From: Zhenhengia yiwuensis
GTDB lineage: Bacteria; Bacillota; Clostridia; Lachnospirales; Cellulosilyticaceae
Length of the DNA: 64,000 nt
Assembly: GCF_014384995.1 (NCBI RefSeq)
Contig: NZ_JACRSY010000001.1
Location: forward strand, 186,001 to 250,000
Reading direction: 5' to 3'
Shown: piece by piece, positions 53,794 to 62,292 of the stretch
Layout: each line of letters begins with the position of its first letter
Position numbering within the stretch: the first letter of the stretch is position 1
The notes under the pieces: generated by a model
What the model was told of the DNA's origin: nothing
Database searches by the model: none
Seen by the model: only the letters and a program-made list of their open reading frames with translations
Program-made: the position numbers and the translations under genes

Positions 53794-54447
53794 ATGAATA
53801 AAATTAAATTAATTCTATTTGATTTAGATGGCACACTCGTTAATACACTTGAAGATTTAGCTGTGAGTACCAATGTTGCACTTAAGGAGCATGGCTATCC
53901 GCAGCATCCTATAGAGGCCTATAAATATTTTGTAGGGAATGGCGTTTATAAACTTATTGAAAGAGCTTTACCATGTGAGGCCCGTACCGAGGAAGAAATT
54001 AATAAAATTAAAGAATCTTTTATTGCGTATTATGATGCACATTTAACCGATTATACAAAACCTTATGAGGGAATACTTGAAACCATAGAAAAGCTTAAAA
54101 TGAGCGGTATACAGTTAGCTGTTGTTACCAATAAACCTCATGCACAGGCTTTACGAGTTGTTAGGGCATGCTTTAAGCCAGATACTTTTATAGAAGTATG
54201 GGGACAAAGAGAAGGCATTCCACATAAGCCAGATCCTACAGTCGTTCGTCAAATTATGACAAAGTATGAGAGGGTGTCAGATGAAGTATTATACATAGGA
54301 GATTCAGATGTAGATATGCAGACAGCCAAAAATGCACAGGTTAAAGGACTAGGTGCTTCTTGGGGATTTAGGACAGAAGAGGAACTTTTAGAAAACGGTG
54401 CATGGGTTGTCCTACAAAGGAATGAGGAAATTTTAAAATATACTTAA
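53794..54447 (+). CDS. HAD-family phosphatase, phosphoglycolate-phosphatase-like
   Basis: 217 residues. HAD motif I FDLDGTLVNT (nucleophile Asp), motif II LAVVTNKPH (Thr), motif III Lys in HKPDPT and motif IV IGDSDVDMQTA; a helical cap sits between I and II. This is the Gph/PpaX subgroup, which removes phosphate from 2-phosphoglycolate or pyrophosphate-type by-products. GGAGGAAG precedes the ATG. Specific substrate not certain. Confidence 0.9.
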   Translation: MNKIKLILFDLDGTLVNTLEDLAVSTNVALKEHGYPQHPIEAYKYFVGNGVYKLIERALPCEARTEEEINKIKESFIAYYDAHLTDYTKPYEGILETIEKLKMSGIQLAVVTNKPHAQALRVVRACFKPDTFIEVWGQREGIPHKPDPTVVRQIMTKYERVSDEVLYIGDSDVDMQTAKNAQVKGLGASWGFRTEEELLENGAWVVLQRNEEILKYT

Positions 54448-54457
54448 ATAGAATTTA

Positions 54458-54486
54458 TTGACAATTTAAAAGGACTATGTTACTAT
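54458..54486 (+). promoter_or_regulatory. Promoter of the pyrimidine operon
   Basis: Perfect TTGACA (54458-54463), 17-base spacer, TACTAT (54481-54486). The -10 lies in the left arm of an 11-bp inverted repeat. Confidence 0.75.
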
Positions 54487-54514
54487 ATGAAACAGAAAAT
54501 TAAATAGTAACATA
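54476..54514. repeat. Perfect 11-bp inverted repeat over the pyr promoter
   Basis: TATGTTACTAT (54476-54486) and ATAGTAACATA (54504-54514), 17 bases apart. The left arm contains the -10 element, so much of it is outside the transcript; a protein operator fits better than an RNA hairpin. Confidence 0.7.
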
Positions 54515-54548
54515 CGCCTTTAAGCTTGATCCCGTGAGATCAAAAAGG
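54515..54548 (+). promoter_or_regulatory. PyrR-binding anti-antiterminator hairpin
   Basis: Stem TTGATC/GATCAA closes the hexaloop CCGTGA (54532-54537), the CNGNGA loop known for PyrR sites; a lower stem CCTTT/AAAGG is separated by an asymmetric bulge. The 5' arm GCCTTTAAGC (54516-54525) is also perfectly complementary to GCTTAAAGGC (54707-54716), which is the start of the terminator. PyrR with UMP would hold this hairpin and allow termination. Confidence 0.9.
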
Positions 54549-54559
54549 AAACGAAATGA

Positions 54560-54655
54560 ATGAAAAAATTTAACCAGACATTACAGCAAATGACAGGTTT
54601 AGATAAAGATTATAGACAATTCAATAAGCATTTAGATAGAAGAAATAGGTTATAG
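54560..54655 (+). CDS. Possible 31-residue leader peptide of the pyr operon
   Basis: ATG 54560 to TAG 54655, with AAAGGAAACGAA before it. The peptide is polar and basic (starts MKKFNQTLQQMTG, ends in RRNRL) and has no recognisable domain. A rival ATG at 54556 gives only five codons. It lies between the PyrR hairpin and the terminator, and its 5' part covers one arm of a long-range stem (54573-54587 with 54673-54685), so translation could alter leader folding. Confidence 0.45.
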   Translation: MKKFNQTLQQMTGLDKDYRQFNKHLDRRNRL

Positions 54656-54710
54656 ATTTAACAAAGGTTAAGGCTGTAGTCTGGTTTCGGGTAAAGTTTT
54701 TTAGACGCTT

Positions 54711-54751
54711 AAAGGCAATGGAAAGACGTAGGTCTTTTTATTGCCTTTTTT
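54711..54751 (+). terminator. Attenuator terminator of the pyr operon
   Basis: AAAGGCAAT/ATTGCCTTT with an inner AAAGAC/GTCTTT stem and a T6 tail ending at 54751. Its 5' arm can alternatively pair with the PyrR hairpin arm at 54516-54525 (antiterminator). Confidence 0.92.
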
Positions 54752-54775
54752 ATTTGCCAAAAGGAGGATACAAAA

Positions 54776-55699
54776 ATGTTGAAAAGTAAAGATTTACTAG
54801 GTATTAGGGATTTAGAAGTAAGTGAAATCATGAGTATCTTAGAACTTGCAAAAGAAATGAAAGCAAAAATTATAAATGCTAGTTTAAGAGAAGATACTTT
54901 AAAGGGTAGAAGCATGATTACCTTATTCTACGAAAATAGCACGCGTACAAAAGTATCCTTTAACATGGCTGGTCTTTATCAAGGAGCTATGGTAACTGAC
55001 TTAGGTGTAGCAACAAGTAGTGTACAAAAAGGAGAAACACTTGTAGATACAGGTGTGACACTAGACCAAATGGGTATAGATTTTATGGTTATGAGACATA
55101 GTTTAAGCGGAGCCCCTCATCTACTTGCTAAAAATGTAAAAGCATCTGTAATCAATGCAGGAGACGGAGCAAATGAGCATCCTACACAAGCACTTTTAGA
55201 CTTCTATACAATGCTTGATAAAAAAGGAAGCTTTAAAGATTTAAATGTAACAATTGTAGGAGATATTGCACATAGTCGTGTAGCGAGATCTAACGTGTTC
55301 GGGCTTAAAAAGTTAGGCGCTAATGTAACACTCGCAGGATGCGGCACGCTTGCATCAGGCACAATGGAAGCATTAGGTGCTACAGTAACACATGACCTTA
55401 AAGCAGCTCTTAAAGATGCAGACGTTGTAATGGGACTTCGTATTCAAATGGAACGTCAAAAAGGTGGCCTTTTCCCTAACCTTAGAGAATACAGCCAAAT
55501 TTATGGTTTAGATGAAGAAATGTTCAGCTTAGCAAGACCAGATGCTATTTTAATGCATCCAGCACCAGTTAACCGTGGGGTTGAGCTGATGCCAGAATTA
55601 CTAGACAGCAACGTAAGTGTAATCGATGAGCAAGTTATGAACGGAGTAGCAGTACGTATGGCTATTTTAGCATTACTTAATGAAAGGAGAGGCAAATAA
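54776..55699 (+). CDS. pyrB: Aspartate carbamoyltransferase catalytic subunit
   Basis: 307 residues. Carbamoyl phosphate motif STRTKVSF near residue 57, HPTQALLD, GDIAHSRVARS, and HPAPVNRGVE near the end, all as in PyrB. It makes carbamoyl-aspartate from carbamoyl phosphate and aspartate. No pyrI regulatory gene follows, so it is the unregulated trimer type of Firmicutes, with control at the leader. AAAGGAGG precedes the ATG; its stop and the pyrC start share bases (TAATG). Confidence 0.96.
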   Translation: MLKSKDLLGIRDLEVSEIMSILELAKEMKAKIINASLREDTLKGRSMITLFYENSTRTKVSFNMAGLYQGAMVTDLGVATSSVQKGETLVDTGVTLDQMGIDFMVMRHSLSGAPHLLAKNVKASVINAGDGANEHPTQALLDFYTMLDKKGSFKDLNVTIVGDIAHSRVARSNVFGLKKLGANVTLAGCGTLASGTMEALGATVTHDLKAALKDADVVMGLRIQMERQKGGLFPNLREYSQIYGLDEEMFSLARPDAILMHPAPVNRGVELMPELLDSNVSVIDEQVMNGVAVRMAILALLNERRGK

Positions 55700-56973
55700 T
55701 GAAAACTTGTATAAAAGGCGGGTTAGTTATTAACCCAAGTACAAAAATGGAAGAAATCGCAGATATCCTTATTGAAGATGGGGTTATCACCGCAATTGGA
55801 AATGTAGATGAAGAAGGCATGAATGTCATTCATGCAGAGGGAAAATGGGTAGTACCAGGCTTAATTGATCTTCATGTACACCTTAGAGAGCCAGGCTTTG
55901 AGCACAAAGAAACAATTGAAACAGGTTGTAATGCAGCAGCTAAAGGTGGCGTAACAACTATGTGCTGTATGCCAAATACAAACCCAGTGATTGATAATGA
56001 ATGTGTTGTAGAATACATCAATACAATGGCAAAACGTGCAAATGGTGTTAAAGTACTTCCAGTAGGGGCAATCACAAAAGGTTTAGAAGGAGAAAGCCTC
56101 GCTAATATCGGTAAAATGAAAGAACATGGTATCTGTGCAATTAGCGAAGATGGTAAAACAGTTGCAGATGCAGGCCTTATGAAAAAAGGTATGAGCTATG
56201 CTAAGCCTTTTGACCTTCCAATTTTCTCACACACGGAAGACCGTAACCTTTCAGGTGGTGCTATGAATGCAGGTGTAAATGCACAGATCTTTGGCATTAA
56301 AGGAATCGGACGCGATGCAGAAGAAGTTATTGTCGCACGTGATATTATCTTAGCACGTACAACAGGTGCAAAACTTCACCTTTCACATATGAGTACAAAA
56401 GGAAGTATTGACCTTATTGAAATGGGTAAAAAAGTATGGGGAATGAACAACTTAACAGCAGAGACAGCACCTCACTACTTTATTTTAGATGATAGTATTT
56501 TAGGAGACTACGATGCTAACAAAAAAATGAGCCCTCCACTTCGTACAAGCGAAGATGTAGAAGCTATGAAGCGTGCACTTAAAGAAGGTATCATTGATGT
56601 TATTGCAACAGATCATGCACCACATCATTATGATGAGAAAAATGTAGAGCTTGAAAAAGCACCATTTGGTATTGTTGGTCTTGAAACAAGTTTTGCATTA
56701 AGCTACACACACTTAGTTCGAACAGGTATCCTTACACCGCTTGAACTTATTGAAAAAATGAGCTATAAACCAGCACAAATTATTAATCATCCAGCAGGTA
56801 GATTAGAAGTAGGTGCACCAGCAGATATAGCAATCATTGAAGTTGATACACCATATGTAATTGATTCAAGTACATTTGTTTCAAAAGGTAAAAATACACC
56901 ATTCAACGGCATGGAAGTATACGGAGATGTTGAAGTAACTTTAGTAGATGGAAAAATTGTATATCAAAAATAA
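55699..56973 (+). CDS. pyrC: Dihydroorotase
   Basis: 424 residues, class I dihydroorotase. Metal motifs DLHVHLREPG near residue 57, KGGVTTMCCMPNT, FSHTEDR, LHLSHMST and ATDHAPHH. It closes carbamoyl-aspartate to dihydroorotate. Start overlaps the pyrB stop. An AT-rich gap of 120 bases with a tandem repeat follows before pyrF. Confidence 0.96.
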   Translation: MKTCIKGGLVINPSTKMEEIADILIEDGVITAIGNVDEEGMNVIHAEGKWVVPGLIDLHVHLREPGFEHKETIETGCNAAAKGGVTTMCCMPNTNPVIDNECVVEYINTMAKRANGVKVLPVGAITKGLEGESLANIGKMKEHGICAISEDGKTVADAGLMKKGMSYAKPFDLPIFSHTEDRNLSGGAMNAGVNAQIFGIKGIGRDAEEVIVARDIILARTTGAKLHLSHMSTKGSIDLIEMGKKVWGMNNLTAETAPHYFILDDSILGDYDANKKMSPPLRTSEDVEAMKRALKEGIIDVIATDHAPHHYDEKNVELEKAPFGIVGLETSFALSYTHLVRTGILTPLELIEKMSYKPAQIINHPAGRLEVGAPADIAIIEVDTPYVIDSSTFVSKGKNTPFNGMEVYGDVEVTLVDGKIVYQK

Positions 56974-57022
56974 ATAAATATTTACAACTATAAATAAATA
57001 TTTACAACTATAAATAAATATT
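56971..57022 (+). repeat. 20-bp AT-rich tandem repeat between pyrC and pyrF
   Basis: TAAATAAATATTTACAACTA occurs twice in a row (56971-57010) with a third partial copy to 57022. The first unit includes the pyrC stop codon. The spacing is too tight and the number too low for a CRISPR array. Confidence 0.9.
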
Positions 57023-57050
57023 CACTATGACTGTAGATAAGTAGTATAAT
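57021..57050 (+). promoter_or_regulatory. Possible internal promoter before pyrF
   Basis: TTCACT (57021-57026), 18-base spacer, perfect TATAAT (57045-57050). It would let pyrF-carAB-pyrKD be expressed apart from the attenuator. Confidence 0.45.
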
Positions 57051-57093
57051 AGAAATTAGAAATAGTAGATTAAGAAAACAGAGGAGAAGAGCC

Positions 57094-58008
57094 ATGATTG
57101 ATAGATTACTCACCAAAATACAAACATTACAAAACCCAACTGTAGTAGGACTTGATCCAACTTATAGCATGATTCCAACCTTTATTAAGGAAGAAATGCT
57201 AGAGCGCTATGGAAGAACACCTAAGGCTGTAGCAGAAATGTTTATTAAGTTCAATAAAGCAATCATTGATGAAGTTTATGACCTCATTCCTTCAGTTAAA
57301 CCTCAAATTGCTATGTATGAGGAATATGGTTTAGAAGGGCTTCGTGCTTACATGGAAACGTGTGAATATGCAAAAAGTAAGGGTCTTATCGTAATTGGGG
57401 ATATTAAAAGAGGCGATATTGCTTCAACAGCAGCAGCTTATGCAGGTCATATCGCTGGGGTAGACATTGAAGGTGAGCACTTTGATTTATGGCAAGAAGA
57501 TGCCGTAACACTTAACCCATACATGGGCTTTGACGGCATTGAACCTTTTATCGAAGCATGTAACAAACAAGATAAAGGCTTATTTATCCTTGTTAAAACA
57601 AGTAATCCAAGTAGTAGTGAAATTCAAGACTTATTAGTAGATGGAATGCCAATTTATGATAAAACAGCAGATTTAGTAAGTAAGTGGGGCGAGCTTACTA
57701 TGGGAGATATGGGTTATAGCCGTGTTGGTGCAGTTGTTGGGGCAACACATAAAGAACAAGGTACTGAACTTAGAGCACGTATGCCACATACATTCTTCCT
57801 TGTGCCAGGTTATGGTGCACAAGGCGGAACAGCTGAAAACCTTAAAGGTTTCTTTGATAAAGATGGTTTAGGAAGCATTGTAAACTCTTCAAGAGGCATT
57901 ATTGCAGCCTACAAAAATGATACAGAATTTGGCGAAAGAGATTTTGCTAAAGCTTCAAGAAAAGCAGTAATTGCAATGAGAAATGACTTACAAGGAGTGA
58001 TGGGTTAA
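57094..58008 (+). CDS. pyrF: Orotidine 5'-phosphate decarboxylase (type 2)
   Basis: 304 residues, the longer type 2 OMP decarboxylase. Family marks: VVGLDPTY, the catalytic GDIKRGDIASTAAAYA near residue 104, TLNPYMGFDGIEPF and the C-terminal PGYGAQGGTAEN and NSSRGI. It makes UMP from OMP. Ribosome binding site GAGGAGAAG. It is 1 base from carA. Confidence 0.95.
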   Translation: MIDRLLTKIQTLQNPTVVGLDPTYSMIPTFIKEEMLERYGRTPKAVAEMFIKFNKAIIDEVYDLIPSVKPQIAMYEEYGLEGLRAYMETCEYAKSKGLIVIGDIKRGDIASTAAAYAGHIAGVDIEGEHFDLWQEDAVTLNPYMGFDGIEPFIEACNKQDKGLFILVKTSNPSSSEIQDLLVDGMPIYDKTADLVSKWGELTMGDMGYSRVGAVVGATHKEQGTELRARMPHTFFLVPGYGAQGGTAENLKGFFDKDGLGSIVNSSRGIIAAYKNDTEFGERDFAKASRKAVIAMRNDLQGVMG

Positions 58009-58009
58009 T

Positions 58010-59071
58010 ATGAAAGCACAATTAATACTAGAAAATGGTATGGTATTTGAAGGTAAAGCCTTCGGATACCTTAAAGAGACAATCGGTGAGGTTGTATTCA
58101 ATACGGGGATGACAGGATACCAAGAAATTCTTACAGACCCATCTTATTATGGTCAAATGGTTGTTATGACTTATCCATTAATCGGGAACTATGGGGTAAA
58201 CCTTGAAGATATGGAGTCAACTAAAGCACACGTAAGAGCATTCATCGTAAGAGAAAAATGTGACTTCCCTAACAACTTCAGATGCGAATTAACACTTGAT
58301 GGTTACCTTAAAGCACAAAAAATTATTGGTCTTGAAGGCATTGATACAAGAGCACTTACAAAAGTACTTAGAAATCACGGAACAATGCGTGCCATTATCG
58401 CAGTAAGAGAACTTACACCAAGTCAAATCAAACTTAAAATTGATAGCTTCAATAACCAACATGCAGTACCAGAAGTAACAACAAAAGAAGTTTATACAGT
58501 AGAAGGAGACGGCCTTCATGTAGCTATGATTGACTGCGGTATGAAACAAAATATCGTACGTTCATTCAATGAAAGAGGATGTAAATTAACAGTATTCCCA
58601 TATGATGCTACAGCTGATGAGGTACTTGCAGTAAATCCAGATGGTGTATTCTTATCAAATGGACCAGCTGACCCTAAAGATGTACCGACTGTAGTCAATA
58701 TGATTAAAGAAATTGTTGGTAAAAAGCCAATTACAGCAATCTGTCTTGGGCACCAACTTTTATCACTTGCACTTGGCGGGGATACATCAAAACTTAAATT
58801 CGGTCACCATGGTTGTAACCATCCAGTTAAAGACCATATTTCAAACCGTGTATACATTACATCACAAAACCATAACTACTATGTAAGCACACTTCCAGAA
58901 GGTGCAGTGGTGACACATACAAACTTAAATGACAACACAGTAGAAGGTATGTACTTTAAAGAGCTTGACATCTACAGCGTACAGTTCCACCCTGAAGCAT
59001 GTCCAGGACCTACAGATACAGCACACATCTTCGACGAATTCATTAAGGTAATGCAAGGAGGAAAACTATAA
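58010..59071 (+). CDS. carA: Carbamoyl-phosphate synthase small (glutaminase) subunit
   Basis: 353 residues. N-terminal CarA domain (GEVVFNTGMTGYQEILTDPSY) and class I glutamine amidotransferase domain: Cys in AICLGHQLLSLALGG near residue 246, SQNHNYYV, and the His-Glu pair in SVQFHPEACPGP. It hydrolyses glutamine and passes ammonia to CarB. AAGGAGT precedes the ATG; its last base overlaps the carB start. Being in the pyr operon, it is the pyrimidine-controlled copy (pyrAA-like). Confidence 0.96.
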   Translation: MKAQLILENGMVFEGKAFGYLKETIGEVVFNTGMTGYQEILTDPSYYGQMVVMTYPLIGNYGVNLEDMESTKAHVRAFIVREKCDFPNNFRCELTLDGYLKAQKIIGLEGIDTRALTKVLRNHGTMRAIIAVRELTPSQIKLKIDSFNNQHAVPEVTTKEVYTVEGDGLHVAMIDCGMKQNIVRSFNERGCKLTVFPYDATADEVLAVNPDGVFLSNGPADPKDVPTVVNMIKEIVGKKPITAICLGHQLLSLALGGDTSKLKFGHHGCNHPVKDHISNRVYITSQNHNYYVSTLPEGAVVTHTNLNDNTVEGMYFKELDIYSVQFHPEACPGPTDTAHIFDEFIKVMQGGKL

Positions 59072-62000
59072 TGCCAAGAGACTTAAGTATTAAAAAAGTA
59101 TTAGTAATCGGATCAGGCCCAATTGTAATTGGGCAAGCAGCGGAGTTTGATTATTCAGGAACACAGGCTTGTCAAGCTATTCGTGAAGAAGGTATTGAAG
59201 TTGTCCTTGTAAACTCTAACCCAGCGACAATTATGACAGATAGAGAAATCGCTGACAAAATCTACATCGAGCCTCTTAATGCTGAGATGCTTGAAAAAAT
59301 CATTGCAAAAGAAAGACCAGACAGTCTTCTTGCAGGTGTAGGTGGACAGACAGGTCTTAACCTTGCTGTAGAGCTTCATGATAAAGGAATTTTAGATAAA
59401 TATGGTGTACGTGTCATCGGTACACAAATCTCTGCTATTAAAGAAGGGGAAGATAGGGAACTCTTTAGAGATTTAATGGCAAGAATTAACCAACCAGTTA
59501 TCGAAAGTGAAATCGTAGAATCTGTAGAAGATGCTGTAGCTTTCGCTAGAAAAATCGGTTACCCAGTTGTTGTAAGACCAGCTTACACATTAGGTGGTAC
59601 TGGCGGTGGTATTGCCGAAACAGAAAGCGAACTTCGTGAAATCGCAGCAAGTGGTATCCACTTATCACGCGTAAACCAAGTTCTTATTGAAAAATGTATT
59701 AAAGGCTGGAAAGAAATTGAGTACGAAGTAATGCGTGACCAATACGGCACAGTTATTACAGTATGTAACATGGAAAATATTGACCCAGTTGGTATCCATA
59801 CAGGGGATAGTATCGTAGTTGCACCATCTCAAACACTTTCAGATAGAGAATACCAAATGCTTCGCCGTGCATCACTTGACATTATCTCAGCTTGTGATAT
59901 ACGTGGGGGCTGTAACGTACAGATTGCTCTTAACCCAGACAGCTTTGAATACGCTATTATCGAGATTAACCCTCGTGTAAGCCGTTCATCAGCACTTGCT
60001 TCTAAAGCAACAGGTTATCCAATTGCAAGAGTATCAGCTAAAATCGCACTTGGTTATGGCCTTGATGAAATCAAAAATGCCGTAACAGGTAAAACATACG
60101 CATGTTTTGAACCAACACTTGACTACTGCGTTGTTAAAATTCCAAAATGGCCATTCGATAAATTCTACACAGCTAAACGTACACTTGGTACAAAAATGAT
60201 GGCGACAGGTGAAATCATGGCTATCGGAAATAACTTTGAAAGTGCTTTCCTTAAAGGGCTTCGTTCACTTGAAATCGGTCAATTTAGCTTTGAACATAAA
60301 AAACTTGAAGCGTGTAGCTTAGACGAGCTTAAAGAAAAAGTAATTACAGCAGATGATGAAAGAATCTTTGCACTTGCTGCAATGCTTCGTATGCACTATA
60401 GAGAAGAACAAGTATGTAAAATCACAGGTATGGATATCTTCTATGTAAAACGTTTCAAATGGATTGTAGAACAAGAAGAAAAACTTAAAGAAATGGAATA
60501 TGAAGATCTTACACCAAAATACCTTCGCAAATTAAAACGTCGTGGTTTTGCAGATAAAGCCATTGCAGAATTCATTGGTGTAACAGAAGATGATATCCGT
60601 GAACTTCGCATTAAATGGAACATCATGCCTGTCTATAAAATGGTTGATACATGTGGTGGAGAGTTTGAAGCGGAATCTCCATACTACTACTCAACCTATG
60701 ATGAAATCGATGAAGTTGTTGTATCAGACCGTGAAAAAGTTATGGTTATGGGTTCAGGTCCAATCCGTATCGGTCAAGGTATTGAGTTCGATTACTGCTC
60801 TGTACATGCTGTTCAAGCGCTTAAACGCCGCGGTATTGAAACAATCATCGTAAACAACAACCCAGAAACCGTAAGCACAGACTTTAATACATCAGATAAA
60901 CTTTACTTTGAACCACTTACAGATGAAGATGCTTACCACATCATTATGAAAGAACAACCAAAAGGTGTTATCCTTCAGTTTGGTGGTCAAACAGCGATTA
61001 AACTTGCTAAGTTCTGTGACAAAATGGGTATTCCAGTACTTGGTACACAACCAAAACAAGTTGATGCAGCAGAAGACCGTGAGAAGTTTGATGAAATCTT
61101 AGAAAAACTTCAAATCAAACGTCCAAAAGGTAAAGCCATTTGGTCTGTAGAAGAAGGTCTTAAAGTAGCAGCAGAACTTGAATATCCAGTACTTGTACGT
61201 CCTTCATACGTACTTGGTGGTCAAGGTATGGAAATTACATTTGAAGAAGAACAGCTTTCAAGATACCTTGTAAATGCTTTTGACCGTGACCCAGAAAATC
61301 CAGTTCTTATTGACCGTTACCTTATGGGACGCGAGATCGAAGTAGATGCAATTTGCGACGGTGAAAATATCTTAATCCCAGGTATTATGGAACACTTAGA
61401 AAGAGCAGGTATCCACTCTGGAGATAGTACAACACTTTACCCAAGTGTAAATATTTCAGATAGAATTAAAGAAAAAATTATTGAATGTACACGTCTTCTT
61501 GCAAAAGAGCTAGAAGTACTTGGTATGATCAATATCCAATATATCGAATACAAAAATGAACTTTACATCATTGAAGTAAACCCTCGTTCAAGCCGTACAG
61601 TACCTTACATCTCAAAAGTAACAGGTGTACCAATTATCGATCTTGCAACACGTTGTATGTTAGGAGATAAATTACCAGACTTAGGTTATGGCATTGATCT
61701 TTATCCAGAACCAGAAAACTTCTATGCTGTAAAAGTACCAGTATTCTCAACAGAAAAACTTCCAAGAGTAGAAGTAAGCCTTGGACCAGAAATGAAATCT
61801 ACAGGGGAAGTACTTGGTATTGGAAGCACAATCGAAGAGGCACTTTACAAAGGCTTTATCGCAGCAGGCAAAAAACTTCCAAGTAAACAAGGTACAATCT
61901 TTGCAACAATCCAAAAATACGACCAAGATGAGTTTATTGAAATTGCTAAACGCTTTAATGAACTTGGCTATAACTTCATTGCTACAGAAGGAACAGCTAA

Positions 62001-62292
62001 GAAACTTAGAGAAAATGGCATGGAAGTAAGAGAAGTTGGTAAACTTTCAGAAGGTAGCAATGAAATCATCGACCTTATTAGAAGTGGTGAAATTGATCTG
62101 CTTGTGAACACACCAACAAAAGGGAATGACTCAACACGTGACGGTTTCAAAATTAGACGTCATGCTATCGAATCATCACTTCAAATCGTAACATCACTTG
62201 ATACATTACGTGCAATGGCTGATATTACGGTAAAAGATTTAACAATCGAACAAACAGGTATCTTCAACATGGGAGATAAAAGAGATGAGTAA
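59071..62292 (+). CDS. carB: Carbamoyl-phosphate synthase large subunit
   Basis: 1073 residues, full length, with the two homologous ATP-grasp halves: GSGPIVIGQAAEFDYSG near residue 12 and GSGPIRIGQGIEFDYCS near 566; VVRPAYTLGGTGGG and VLVRPSYVLGGQGME; and a C-terminal MGS-like allosteric domain from ~940 (NFIATEGTAKKLRENG). It makes carbamoyl phosphate. Codon use is richer in C-ending codons than in the window's other genes, as expected for high expression. Overlaps pyrK by 8 bases. Confidence 0.97.
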   Translation: MPRDLSIKKVLVIGSGPIVIGQAAEFDYSGTQACQAIREEGIEVVLVNSNPATIMTDREIADKIYIEPLNAEMLEKIIAKERPDSLLAGVGGQTGLNLAVELHDKGILDKYGVRVIGTQISAIKEGEDRELFRDLMARINQPVIESEIVESVEDAVAFARKIGYPVVVRPAYTLGGTGGGIAETESELREIAASGIHLSRVNQVLIEKCIKGWKEIEYEVMRDQYGTVITVCNMENIDPVGIHTGDSIVVAPSQTLSDREYQMLRRASLDIISACDIRGGCNVQIALNPDSFEYAIIEINPRVSRSSALASKATGYPIARVSAKIALGYGLDEIKNAVTGKTYACFEPTLDYCVVKIPKWPFDKFYTAKRTLGTKMMATGEIMAIGNNFESAFLKGLRSLEIGQFSFEHKKLEACSLDELKEKVITADDERIFALAAMLRMHYREEQVCKITGMDIFYVKRFKWIVEQEEKLKEMEYEDLTPKYLRKLKRRGFADKAIAEFIGVTEDDIRELRIKWNIMPVYKMVDTCGGEFEAESPYYYSTYDEIDEVVVSDREKVMVMGSGPIRIGQGIEFDYCSVHAVQALKRRGIETIIVNNNPETVSTDFNTSDKLYFEPLTDEDAYHIIMKEQPKGVILQFGGQTAIKLAKFCDKMGIPVLGTQPKQVDAAEDREKFDEILEKLQIKRPKGKAIWSVEEGLKVAAELEYPVLVRPSYVLGGQGMEITFEEEQLSRYLVNAFDRDPENPVLIDRYLMGREIEVDAICDGENILIPGIMEHLERAGIHSGDSTTLYPSVNISDRIKEKIIECTRLLAKELEVLGMINIQYIEYKNELYIIEVNPRSSRTVPYISKVTGVPIIDLATRCMLGDKLPDLGYGIDLYPEPENFYAVKVPVFSTEKLPRVEVSLGPEMKSTGEVLGIGSTIEEALYKGFIAAGKKLPSKQGTIFATIQKYDQDEFIEIAKRFNELGYNFIATEGTAKKLRENGMEVREVGKLSEGSNEIIDLIRSGEIDLLVNTPTKGNDSTRDGFKIRRHAIESSLQIVTSLDTLRAMADITVKDLTIEQTGIFNMGDKRDE

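Noticed and set aside
56971..57022. CRISPR array
   Set aside because: Units follow each other without spacers, 20 bp each, fewer than three copies, no cas genes.
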